Shown: one piece after another, positions 8,281 through 16,155 of the stretch
Position numbering within the stretch: the stretch's first letter is position 1
Layout: every line of letters begins with the position of its first letter
Assembly (NCBI RefSeq): GCF_042675665.1
Contig: NZ_JBHTJI010000001.1
Location: 744,001-808,000, forward strand
DNA: 64,000 nucleotides
Reading direction: 5' to 3'
Origin: Mariniflexile jejuense
GTDB taxonomy: Bacteria > Bacteroidota > Bacteroidia > Flavobacteriales > Flavobacteriaceae
The notes under the pieces: generated by a model
Databases searched by the model: none
Seen by the model: only the letters and a program-made list of their open reading frames with translations
What the model was told of the DNA's origin: nothing
Position numbers and translations under genes: made by a program

Positions 8281-8735
8281 GTAAATAGCTCAAAATTACT
8301 GCTGCTCCACAAAGTCACCCGACTTTGAGTTTCTATATTAATTGTTTATTGTTGTAATTTGTTTTCTTTTTTAGTTTAACAGTTTAATCTTACTTTACTA
8401 ATCAGTATTCCGCTAAGTCAGGAGACTTTGCAGAGCTGGGTTATTCAAATAAAGATTCTTTGATTTTATATGTTGACTCAGATTTGTCAATGTCATCATC
8501 TTTTTTGAACACTTCTATTAGTCAGTTTTTGGATAAGTATGGACTTAATAGTTTTAAACAAACTGTAAAATTCAAAGGTTCTAAAAATCAATTTTCACGA
8601 TTATCATATTATATAAACAAGCATAGTAGCTTGTACAATATTTCGTTCAGTTTGTATTTATCTAGCGAATATGAAATTGTTTTAATGTTTTACAAATAAA
8701 TTTGATCGAAAATATTTACAAAATTAAATGTAAAC
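8281..8735. other. Gene-poor, repeat-bearing gap between groEL and the DUF2490 gene
   Basis: The 580 bases between groEL (8210) and the next firm gene (8791) hold only the repeat at 8211, two terminators, two similar small hairpins and one doubtful short reading frame. The hairpins are CAAAGTC-ACCC-GACTTTG (8310-8327) and AAGTC-AGGA-GACTT (8415-8428), about 100 bases apart. They look like REP-type elements. No tRNA or other RNA gene was recognised. Confidence 0.5.
8460..8699 (+). CDS. Doubtful short ORF (possible gene remnant)
   Basis: The frame is open from about 8388 through the small repeat at 8415-8428 and ends at 8699. Possible starts are TTG at 8460 (79 residues) or ATG at 8490 (69 residues). 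The product is rich in Ser and Tyr, has no recognised domain, and lacks a clear ribosome binding site. It may be the tail of a decayed gene. A terminator follows at 8736-8770. Confidence 0.2.
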   Translation: MILYVDSDLSMSSSFLNTSISQFLDKYGLNSFKQTVKFKGSKNQFSRLSYYINKHSSLYNISFSLYLSSEYEIVLMFYK

Positions 8736-8770
8736 AAAAAAAACCGTCAAGAAATTCTTGTCGGTTTTTA
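8736..8770. terminator. Bidirectional terminator between 8699 and the DUF2490 gene
   Basis: AAACCG (8741-8746) pairs with CGGTTT (8762-8767), and inside it CAAG pairs with CTTG around AAATT, with one mismatch. A and T tracts lie on the two sides, so it could stop transcription from both strands. It ends the dab/sulP cluster on the minus strand. Confidence 0.8.
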
Positions 8771-8790
8771 TGTAAATTATTTTTATACTA

Positions 8791-9555
8791 CTATTTATGC
8801 TTTGTAAAGTCTAAATTAGTAATGTATGACAATCTAATAGTAGAGTTATCTTCTTGAATGGTGTTAGGAAAATTCCAAATATGCTGTTGAATATAATTCA
8901 ATTGTATTTGATTTTGAGAATTAATATTATATCCAAAACCTGCTATAATTCTATTTTGATTAAAAAATGTTTTTCCTGCGTTTGTACCTAAATTCACAAA
9001 AACTTCATCTCCTAAAACAGCAAATAGTTTCGCCTTATCGTCTTTTTGGGTCAAAGTATAATTCATTAAGAACATGTAACGCACCCTATTTCTGTATGCA
9101 TAACTATCAATATCATATTCATTTGTAATTGCATTTTTAACCGCTACACTTACAAATCTATTTTCATCTCTAAGTCGATGAATAAATTTAAAATCTTTTG
9201 CATGATGAGTAAATGTTCCTTGAATCCAAATATGATCTTCAGGAATAGACCTTTTGTTTATAGGAATATCACCATAACTATAAGTATTATAATGTGTATA
9301 ACCAACACTCCCTAATAACTTAGGAGTTATTTGATAATCAAAAGACGGTCTTATAAACCATTGTTGTTTTTCTCCTAACCAATCAGTATAACGCATGGTA
9401 GCTTCTAAAGTGAAAAAGGTTTTGTTTGCAATTTTATTTTTGCCTACATAATGCAGCCAAATGTTATTATTTTGCGTTTCTACTTGTCCGTAAAAAAAGG
9501 ACGTACACAGAAAAAATCCTATTTTTATTACAACTCTCATTAAACTATTTTTCAT
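8791..9555 (-). CDS. DUF2490 outer-membrane beta-barrel protein
   Basis: 254 residues with an N-terminal signal peptide (hydrophobic core about residues 8-22, ending FFYGQ). The remainder alternates aromatic and polar residues (NNIWLHYVGKNKI, WFIRPSFDYQI, NRIIAGFGYNINSQNQIQ) and ends in aromatic-rich strands, as in DUF2490 barrels. It starts 13 bases after the SulP gene stops and is probably the last gene of the inorganic carbon cluster. A role as outer-membrane pore for that system is inference only; the family has no established function that I know. Confidence 0.8.
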   Translation of the reverse strand: MKNSLMRVVIKIGFFLCTSFFYGQVETQNNNIWLHYVGKNKIANKTFFTLEATMRYTDWLGEKQQWFIRPSFDYQITPKLLGSVGYTHYNTYSYGDIPINKRSIPEDHIWIQGTFTHHAKDFKFIHRLRDENRFVSVAVKNAITNEYDIDSYAYRNRVRYMFLMNYTLTQKDDKAKLFAVLGDEVFVNLGTNAGKTFFNQNRIIAGFGYNINSQNQIQLNYIQQHIWNFPNTIQEDNSTIRLSYITNLDFTKHK

Positions 9556-9568
9556 AGCATCTATAATA

Positions 9569-11182
9569 TTAACTTAAAACGACTTGCTTATTTTTTCTTC
9601 CTGAAAGTGGATGATCAGATAATGGTTTATGATTTTCTAAACCTATAATCGTTACTCTACTATTATCATTAGACTCATAATCATGTTTAAAATGCTCTAA
9701 ATTTTCCATTACAGAATGGTCTACTAATTTTGTTTTTTTTAAGTCAATTGTAACATTAAACCCTGGCGGAATTGACTCTAGTTTACGCTTTACTCCTAAA
9801 TAATTTGTAAAAACTGCTGCTTTATCAATTTCAATTAAATAATTATTCCCTTCAAAAGAAACCAATGTAGGTGCTTTAAAAAATGATGATAAAGGTGTAC
9901 CATTAATTGCATGAATAATAATTTTTAAAATCATACCTGCAGCAATTCCAACTAACAAATCTTCAAATAATGTAAAGAAAATTGTAACTAAAAATATAGC
10001 TAATTGTTCTTTACCAATTTTAAATGTATGTATAAATTCTTTTGGATGAGCTAATTTAATACCTACAGTAATTAACATTGCTGCTAAAGCTGCATTTGGA
10101 ATTAACTCTAAAATAGGAGCTGCAAGTAAAACAAATAAAAATATAAATAACCCATGGAAGAAATTTGCCCAACGTGTTTTTGCTCCATTATTTACATTTG
10201 AAGAAGAACGCGCTACTTCAGAAATCATAGGCAAACCTCCTAAAAAAGCTGCTAAGGTATTACCTACTCCTACAGCAATTAAATCTTTATTCATATTAGA
10301 TTTTCTTTTAAAAGGATCCATTAAATCAATTGCTTTAACAGTTAACAAAGATTCTAATGATCCTACTAATGCAAACATAATTACATATTTAATAAATAAC
10401 CCTGTATTTGCTAAACCATCAAAACTTGCATTTATATTTAAATTATCTGTTAAACTACCTATTTTAACTAAGGCATAAGCTGGTTCAGTTTCTTTAAAAT
10501 GCATGAACAACTCACATGGTATAGCAAATAATAAGACTACTAATGGCGCAGGAATCATTTTGATTGTTGTATTCTTAATTTTTGGCCATCCAAGCATTAT
10601 TGCCAAACTTACTATACCAATAAAAGTAGCTTTAGGATCTAAATTCATTATAAAATTTGGAATATTTGCAAGTAATTGTAAAGGTCCTTTACCTTTTGCT
10701 AGAGTAGGATTATCATTAAGTAAAATTGGTATCTGCTTTGCAATAATGATTATTCCAATAGCCGCTAACATACCATGAATCGCAGAAAGAGGAAAAAAAT
10801 CTGCTAATTTACCTAATTTAAATACTCCAAAAAGGATTTGAACAATACCAGCTACAACCATGGCACCTAAAGCTAAATGCCATCCTAATTCTGGATTTCC
10901 AGCACCAAATTCACTAACTGCACCAGCAACTATAACTATCAAACCAGCAGCTGGACCTTTTATAGTTAATCGAGATCCCATAAACAAACTAACTACAATT
11001 CCACCTATTATTGCAGTTATTAACCCCATAATTGGCGGAAAATCTGACGCTTTAGCAATACCTAAACTTAATGGCAAAGCCAACAAAAAAACAATAAATC
11101 CAGAAATTGCATCTGTTTTGAAATTTTCTTTTAATCCTGCTAAACCATCAGCAGGTATATATTTTTTATCTTTTATATTCAT
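9569..11182 (-). CDS. SulP-family inorganic anion (bicarbonate/sulfate) transporter with STAS domain
   Basis: 537 residues. The N-terminal part (KENFKTDAISGFIVFLLALP) opens a membrane domain with roughly eleven to twelve hydrophobic segments up to about residue 420. The cytoplasmic C-terminus (about 430-537) is a STAS-type domain (FNVTIDLKKTKLVDHSVMENL). SulP proteins move sulfate, bicarbonate or related anions, often with sodium or protons. Its position right after dabB and dabA favours bicarbonate over sulfate. Substrate is inferred from context. Confidence 0.9.
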   Translation of the reverse strand: MNIKDKKYIPADGLAGLKENFKTDAISGFIVFLLALPLSLGIAKASDFPPIMGLITAIIGGIVVSLFMGSRLTIKGPAAGLIVIVAGAVSEFGAGNPELGWHLALGAMVVAGIVQILFGVFKLGKLADFFPLSAIHGMLAAIGIIIIAKQIPILLNDNPTLAKGKGPLQLLANIPNFIMNLDPKATFIGIVSLAIMLGWPKIKNTTIKMIPAPLVVLLFAIPCELFMHFKETEPAYALVKIGSLTDNLNINASFDGLANTGLFIKYVIMFALVGSLESLLTVKAIDLMDPFKRKSNMNKDLIAVGVGNTLAAFLGGLPMISEVARSSSNVNNGAKTRWANFFHGLFIFLFVLLAAPILELIPNAALAAMLITVGIKLAHPKEFIHTFKIGKEQLAIFLVTIFFTLFEDLLVGIAAGMILKIIIHAINGTPLSSFFKAPTLVSFEGNNYLIEIDKAAVFTNYLGVKRKLESIPPGFNVTIDLKKTKLVDHSVMENLEHFKHDYESNDNSRVTIIGLENHKPLSDHPLSGRKNKQVVLS

Positions 11183-11228
11183 TTTTTTAATTAATTTTAA
11201 TTATAATGTTCTTTATTTTTTAAAGTAT

Positions 11229-13100
11229 CTATGATGATTTATAAGGTAATTCATGATACGTTTTAATGTGTGGTCCTAGAAATAACCTTGCATAAATTCG
11301 TATACCTGCAATTCCTGATACAATAAAACTTGATGACACAAAAAAGGCTAATACAATTTGGTTACTTTCTATATGTGTAAATAATAAATCCTCGCCTATA
11401 AATGTGGTTGTTATTGGAAAACCTGTTACACCTAAAACAGCAATTAAGAAGAAAAAAGCAAATTTTGGATGTTCATACACATGCCCTAAATACTGATTCA
11501 TTGAAATATTATATTCCATTTTTTTCAATTTAAGCAAAGCTATATATCCTACAACACCAGCTACTATAACACCAGACAAGTATATTGATACTTCGTAATA
11601 ATCAACCTTATCATTAAAAAGAATAGCAAGCGATATCCAGAAATGATTCATAACTATTAGTACCCATGCCATGAAAGGATTTTTTCTTTCTGAGAAAGAT
11701 TTAAACACAAAAACCAATCCTATAAAAGCACAAATTTCAGGCAGATTGGTTATAATCTCAATCGGAAGTATATTTTTATATTCGTAGCACCCAACCCCTA
11801 GAATATAAAGCGGTATAAAGAATATAAGCAATGATTTTAAATTAAAAAAATCAATAGATTTACCTATTACTTTTAAAGGTCTCCAAAGCATTGTACTAAT
11901 AAAATCTTCTAATTTAAATTCTTTTAAACTTAAAATATATAATGAATACTCAATGCGCTTTGGCAACGAATCCTCTATAGAATTTTCTTTTGATTGATAG
12001 TTATAAAATTGTTCTCTTATTAAATAGCTAACAACCGAAGGTGAAACTAGTAACTGATAAGTTCTTAGAAATGCATTACCAACAAAATGAAATAAGGCTA
12101 AACTTTCTAAGCCTAATGCTATTTCAATAAAAATCAGCCCTATTTGAGATATTGAACTATAAGCAATCTGGCTTTTAACTGAAGATTGTACTCTTGCCAT
12201 TAATGAAGCAACTATACTTGTAGTTAACCCCATAAGCCCTATAGCAATTCTAATGGATGTTTGATGTTCCCAAAATGGAAATGTTCTTAGCATTAGAAAA
12301 ACACCCAAATGAACTGATAAAGAACCGTAAAAAATGGCACTTGAAGGTGTTGGACCTTCCATAGCTCTAGGCAACCATGATGAAAATGGAATTTGACCTG
12401 ATTTTACTGCTGCGGCACATGCCAAACATAATGCTACAAAAACACCCATAACAGTATGGTTTTGCAAATGTTCATTAACCAAATTATGGTTATTTAACTC
12501 CATAAATGTGATATTATCATGGAATAAATGGTGGCTAGACCACATGGCTAAAATAAAACCTACGTCTCCAATTCTATAAATTGAGAAAACTTTAAAAGCA
12601 TTTTTTACTGGCAAATATCTTTCTCTATAAAAAGCAATTAATAAGAATGATGATATTCCTATGATTTCCCAACCTATAAATAAAGTTTCAAAATTACCTG
12701 ACAAAATAGCTAAGTTATATCCAAAAAAGAAAAATAAAACTGTATTAAAAAAACGTTTATATCCTTTTTCTCTATGCAAATAATAACGACTATAGGTTGT
12801 TATCATTGACGTTAATAGTGCACCTACAAAAAGATAAACGGCTGTAATTTTATCAAAATAAAAATCAATAAAAAACTCATAATGTGACGTTTTTATTAAT
12901 GTAAATTCTTTTAGATTCAAATCTGAAGCTCCGTCTACTATCCAAAAAGCAATAAAAATGATGATGCTTATTAATTGAGTAAAAACGGTTCCAAAAGCCA
13001 CCCAAGAAATAACGGCTTCTTTCTTTTCTGGTATAAATAAACTGAAAACAAATCCTAAAAAAGGAAGTGCTATAAAAAATTGCAAAATTTCATTCATCAT
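11229..13100 (-). CDS. dabB: Inorganic carbon transporter membrane subunit DabB (NuoL/MrpA-like)
   Basis: 623-residue polytopic protein of the proton-conducting Nuo/Mrp family. The conserved core includes GWEIIGISSFLLIAFYRER and the region KSGQIPFSSWLPRAMEGPTP with its lysine and neighbouring SSAIFYGS. No other respiratory complex I gene is near, and the gene lies 3 bases after dabA, so it is DabB rather than NuoL. DabB is thought to pass cations through the membrane and so power carbon uptake by DabA. Confidence 0.9.
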   Translation of the reverse strand: MMNEILQFFIALPFLGFVFSLFIPEKKEAVISWVAFGTVFTQLISIIIFIAFWIVDGASDLNLKEFTLIKTSHYEFFIDFYFDKITAVYLFVGALLTSMITTYSRYYLHREKGYKRFFNTVLFFFFGYNLAILSGNFETLFIGWEIIGISSFLLIAFYRERYLPVKNAFKVFSIYRIGDVGFILAMWSSHHLFHDNITFMELNNHNLVNEHLQNHTVMGVFVALCLACAAAVKSGQIPFSSWLPRAMEGPTPSSAIFYGSLSVHLGVFLMLRTFPFWEHQTSIRIAIGLMGLTTSIVASLMARVQSSVKSQIAYSSISQIGLIFIEIALGLESLALFHFVGNAFLRTYQLLVSPSVVSYLIREQFYNYQSKENSIEDSLPKRIEYSLYILSLKEFKLEDFISTMLWRPLKVIGKSIDFFNLKSLLIFFIPLYILGVGCYEYKNILPIEIITNLPEICAFIGLVFVFKSFSERKNPFMAWVLIVMNHFWISLAILFNDKVDYYEVSIYLSGVIVAGVVGYIALLKLKKMEYNISMNQYLGHVYEHPKFAFFFLIAVLGVTGFPITTTFIGEDLLFTHIESNQIVLAFFVSSSFIVSGIAGIRIYARLFLGPHIKTYHELPYKSS

Positions 13101-13103
13101 TCC

Positions 13104-15593
13104 TTAATTTAAAATTCCTACTTGTAAATTTTCTTGAGATTCTTCTGCTAATTTTTGTACATCTTTAACATAATTAGCATCTTTTTGAATTGGTATATAG
13201 GATTTAAAATCTCCTTTTTCAAAATGAAATAAATCTCCTGTTTCTGGGTTTACTACAACAAGTTTTACCCATTCATTTATAAACCATTCGTAAGTTGCTG
13301 GGTTTTTGGTAATGGCATATTTCACAATTTCCGGATAATGTTCAACTATTACTAATAACCTAATTGGATCGTGAACTTCAATCATTTGACTTGGTAATCC
13401 TGGTCTTAAATCGCCATCTATTCCATTGGCAACACCTATAAGCCCCATTACGTTATGTGGTAATTTACTTCCTGCTCCTAATTTATGATTATCAACTCTT
13501 GAAAAATAATATTCTAAATTAATTCCACCACCCACAGGTGCTACAGCCCCTAAAATACCCACCAAATAATCTCCAGTAGGATCAACAGTGTAATCATAAG
13601 AGTTCATAAAAGAACGTCTATCTAAAAACAATTGTTTGGACAAACTTCTACGACCCACAATGCACATTGCATTTGTAGCATGGTTAAGTTCAGGTCTTGG
13701 TTCAAATAGAGAAACTGAACGTCTTTTTATTTTTTCATGAACTTTTTCTAAAGTTTGATTGGTTTTTACAGTATCAAAACGACGAGATCTTTCTTTGGCA
13801 TTTAAATCTAAAGCTTTCGTGAAAGTTATTGCGTTTTGCTGGTGTAAGGTTTTGTTTTCTTGAGACAGCATGTCTTCATCATAAAAAGCTATTTCATCTC
13901 GAGTAGTATCATGCAAGGCAGGTGAAAACTGAGTGCTTTCTGGTATTATAATACCTCTTTCTTTTAAAACAACTCTTACTTTTGGATGGTTTATAGCAAA
14001 ACAAGCCACTTTAGCATTTACAGAACTTGGTCTTCCTGAACAAGCTCCGCAGTCATAACCTGCATAATGTGTATTATTTACACTTGTAGCTCCATGACCT
14101 ATAATATAAACTATAGGTGCAAAATCTTTAACTAGACCTATGCTTTTAAGTAGACCTTCTGCTCTATTAGCCATTTCTTCAATAGTAAAACCAACTTGTA
14201 AATCGTTTTCTTTTTCGTTGCTATTACTATTCTCTATTACTAACTTCGATTTTTTGTTCAAATGCTTGAAAGAAGCACTTGTAGCCGGTGTCATCGTTGG
14301 TTTAAAAATATTTACAAATAATTTAAATGCTGCTGAAAAACCTAAAGTTTGACTTATTATCCAACCAAAAAACAAAGAATGTGATTTCTTATTATAATGA
14401 AAATCTTTAGCTTGTTTTTTCTTTCTATCAACTTCTTTAATCAAGTATTTTGGGGTTAAAGGAGCAGGACAAAGTTTGGTGTAAAATTTTCCGTTAACTG
14501 GTTTATAAAAAAATTCAAAGTTAAAAAATGCTGCTGTTCCAAAAGTTTTTGAATTCTTGTCTAAACTCTCAACATATCTTCTAAATGAACATTCTCTATC
14601 ATCCATACAAAACATAGCTTGAAAACTTGTTTGATAAACGGAGTTAAGAGGTTCAACATTTTTAATTCCAGATAGTACTTGATCGTAAAAACTCCATTCA
14701 AAAGCTTCTTGCCATAACGATAATACCTCATAATACTCGCTATAAAAAACAGGTTTAAATAGATTTACTGAGTCAATTTTAAATCGATGTGTAATTGGCG
14801 CCCAATTTTCACCAAATTTCTTATCTAAAGCATCTAACTCAAGTAATAATTCAAATATAATTAACTCTTCAAAAGTAATTTTTCTTTTATCTAGTAAAGA
14901 ATTTGGATTATTCTCTATTGTAACAACCATACCACTCCAACCAGGATGTGAAAATTGCTGATCAAATAAATATGTTTCAAAATAAGCTTCATTTCCCACT
15001 ATAATAGACAAAAGCTCAGTAATTGTAGTTCCTTTATCTAATAATTCTTTAGCTCTTTTAGTAGAAAAAATCCCATTAAAACTTGTTGTGTTTAATTTTT
15101 TTAATGAGTTTAAAAAACCTTCATCATGAACTGGAAATGACCAAATAGATATACCTTGATCTAAATAACTACACAATACTCTAAATAAAATTCCGTGAGT
15201 AGACTTATCTAAATTTATAGCATATTCATTTTTCCAAAAAGAACGCAAATAACCTATTCTACATGTTAATTGTTCATCATATTCTTTTTTGAGCAAATTT
15301 GTTTTCCATAGTTGAAATTCATTTCCTTTTTTTCTTTTATTGATTACATAATCTAAAACAGATTCTGAGATTTCATTTTTTAAAAACCGATTTCTAAAAT
15401 CGCTTAATGACAAATAGGTTTTATATCCAAATATTTCTGAAGCTTCGTGTAATGCTTCAAAAAAGTGTTTTTGTTGAAAAGCATGTAAAGTGTTATGGTG
15501 CACGAAATCTTTTAGTGGATTTTGCGCAGGCAAATAGTGTTTTAGGTCATGAAGAACATGGTGTTCTTCAAAACCAATTTGATTTGTATTCAT
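13104..15593 (-). CDS. dabA: Inorganic carbon transporter subunit DabA (DUF2309)
   Basis: 829-residue DUF2309 protein. DabA is a beta-carbonic-anhydrase-like, zinc-binding subunit that, with DabB, drives vectorial CO2 hydration and accumulates bicarbonate. The four zinc-site residues known from the Halothiobacillus protein (C351, D353, H524, C539) have counterparts with the same internal spacing: C329 and D331 in FCMDDREC, H500 in YIIGHGATS, and C515 in YDCGACSG. The catalytic site is therefore intact. It is first in the cluster dabA-dabB-sulP-DUF2490 and is preceded by a large imperfect palindrome. Confidence 0.93.
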   Translation of the reverse strand: MNTNQIGFEEHHVLHDLKHYLPAQNPLKDFVHHNTLHAFQQKHFFEALHEASEIFGYKTYLSLSDFRNRFLKNEISESVLDYVINKRKKGNEFQLWKTNLLKKEYDEQLTCRIGYLRSFWKNEYAINLDKSTHGILFRVLCSYLDQGISIWSFPVHDEGFLNSLKKLNTTSFNGIFSTKRAKELLDKGTTITELLSIIVGNEAYFETYLFDQQFSHPGWSGMVVTIENNPNSLLDKRKITFEELIIFELLLELDALDKKFGENWAPITHRFKIDSVNLFKPVFYSEYYEVLSLWQEAFEWSFYDQVLSGIKNVEPLNSVYQTSFQAMFCMDDRECSFRRYVESLDKNSKTFGTAAFFNFEFFYKPVNGKFYTKLCPAPLTPKYLIKEVDRKKKQAKDFHYNKKSHSLFFGWIISQTLGFSAAFKLFVNIFKPTMTPATSASFKHLNKKSKLVIENSNSNEKENDLQVGFTIEEMANRAEGLLKSIGLVKDFAPIVYIIGHGATSVNNTHYAGYDCGACSGRPSSVNAKVACFAINHPKVRVVLKERGIIIPESTQFSPALHDTTRDEIAFYDEDMLSQENKTLHQQNAITFTKALDLNAKERSRRFDTVKTNQTLEKVHEKIKRRSVSLFEPRPELNHATNAMCIVGRRSLSKQLFLDRRSFMNSYDYTVDPTGDYLVGILGAVAPVGGGINLEYYFSRVDNHKLGAGSKLPHNVMGLIGVANGIDGDLRPGLPSQMIEVHDPIRLLVIVEHYPEIVKYAITKNPATYEWFINEWVKLVVVNPETGDLFHFEKGDFKSYIPIQKDANYVKDVQKLAEESQENLQVGILN

Positions 15594-15611
15594 TTTGTAA
15601 TGAAATAAGAT

Positions 15612-15668
15612 TAATACATAAATAGTATTTATGAGCGCATCATAAATAAATAAAAATACTATGTATTA
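15612..15668. promoter_or_regulatory. Large imperfect palindrome upstream of dabA
   Basis: The outer arms TAATACATA (15612-15620) and TATGTATTA (15660-15668) are complementary, as are inner segments such as AGTATTTATGA and TCATAAAT. The dyad fills the gap between the stop codon of the upstream small gene and dabA. It may be an attenuating hairpin or an operator for the dab genes. Confidence 0.45.
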
Positions 15669-16049
15669 GGAAAGATGAAATTTCCAATTGCAGAACAAAT
15701 CATACAAAGGTCTTGATTGCTTTGCACTTAGCTTGTTCGTAATATAAGCAGATAATTGATTATCATTTAATTTTGAAGAAGAAACCCATTTACTTTTATT
15801 AATAGTAAATGGCTCTATTTCAAATTCAGACTCTAATTCTTTATTTCTTGAAGAAATTATTTCTCCTGAAGACTCTTCTAATAAAACGTAATTCTTAAAG
15901 TCATCTGAAGAAATATAAGTTACAAAAACAATACTTTCTTTTTGTTTAAAATCATTTGTTGCTTTTTTTGAACAAAAAAGAAACAAAACGTTACTAACAA
16001 AAAGAAAAGTAAAAAAGAAAGTTTTGAATGTAACCTTAAAATTCTTCAC
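15666..16049 (-). CDS. Small putative lipoprotein of unknown function upstream of dabA
   Basis: 127 residues if translation starts at the GTG at 16047-16049. An upstream TTG at 16112 keeps the frame open but lies before a good -7 promoter box (16072-16079), so the inner start is preferred. With this start the protein begins MKNFKVTFKTFFFTFLF and reaches LFLFCSKK, a plausible lipoprotein signal with cysteine near residue 26. The rest is hydrophilic, with no recognised domain. It precedes dabA by about 70 bases. A link to carbon uptake is only positional. Confidence 0.6.
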   Translation of the reverse strand: MKNFKVTFKTFFFTFLFVSNVLFLFCSKKATNDFKQKESIVFVTYISSDDFKNYVLLEESSGEIISSRNKELESEFEIEPFTINKSKWVSSSKLNDNQLSAYITNKLSAKQSRPLYDLFCNWKFHLS

Positions 16050-16071
16050 AAATGCTCTAAAAATTTTGCCA

Positions 16072-16079
16072 CAAAAATA
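16072..16079 (-). promoter_or_regulatory. -7 promoter box for the small lipoprotein gene
   Basis: On the minus strand the sequence is TATTTTTG, matching TAnnTTTG. It lies about 23 bases before the GTG start at 16049 and probably drives the small lipoprotein gene, possibly continuing into dabA. The -33 element is not clear. Confidence 0.45.
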
Positions 16080-16094
16080 TTTATTTTTACAATA

Positions 16095-16142
16095 CAAAAA
16101 ACATCTTAGCAAAAATAAATTAGAATTTATTTTTGCTAAGAT
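16095..16142 (-). terminator. Long hairpin terminator after dipeptidyl peptidase IV
   Basis: A perfect 19-bp inverted repeat spans 16103-16121 and 16124-16142, separated by two bases, and begins ATCTTAGC on its left arm. On the minus strand a T-rich run follows. It lies 13 bases beyond the peptidase stop codon. Confidence 0.8.
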
Positions 16143-16155
16143 TTAATATAAAATT

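Noticed and set aside
10860..11234. 124-residue + strand frame over the SulP gene
   Set aside because: Antisense shadow of a clear transporter gene; the translation is Pro/Ile/Asn-rich without a motif.
11229..13100. NADH-quinone oxidoreductase subunit L
   Set aside because: The fold is NuoL-like, but coupling to dabA and the absence of other nuo genes make DabB the better call.
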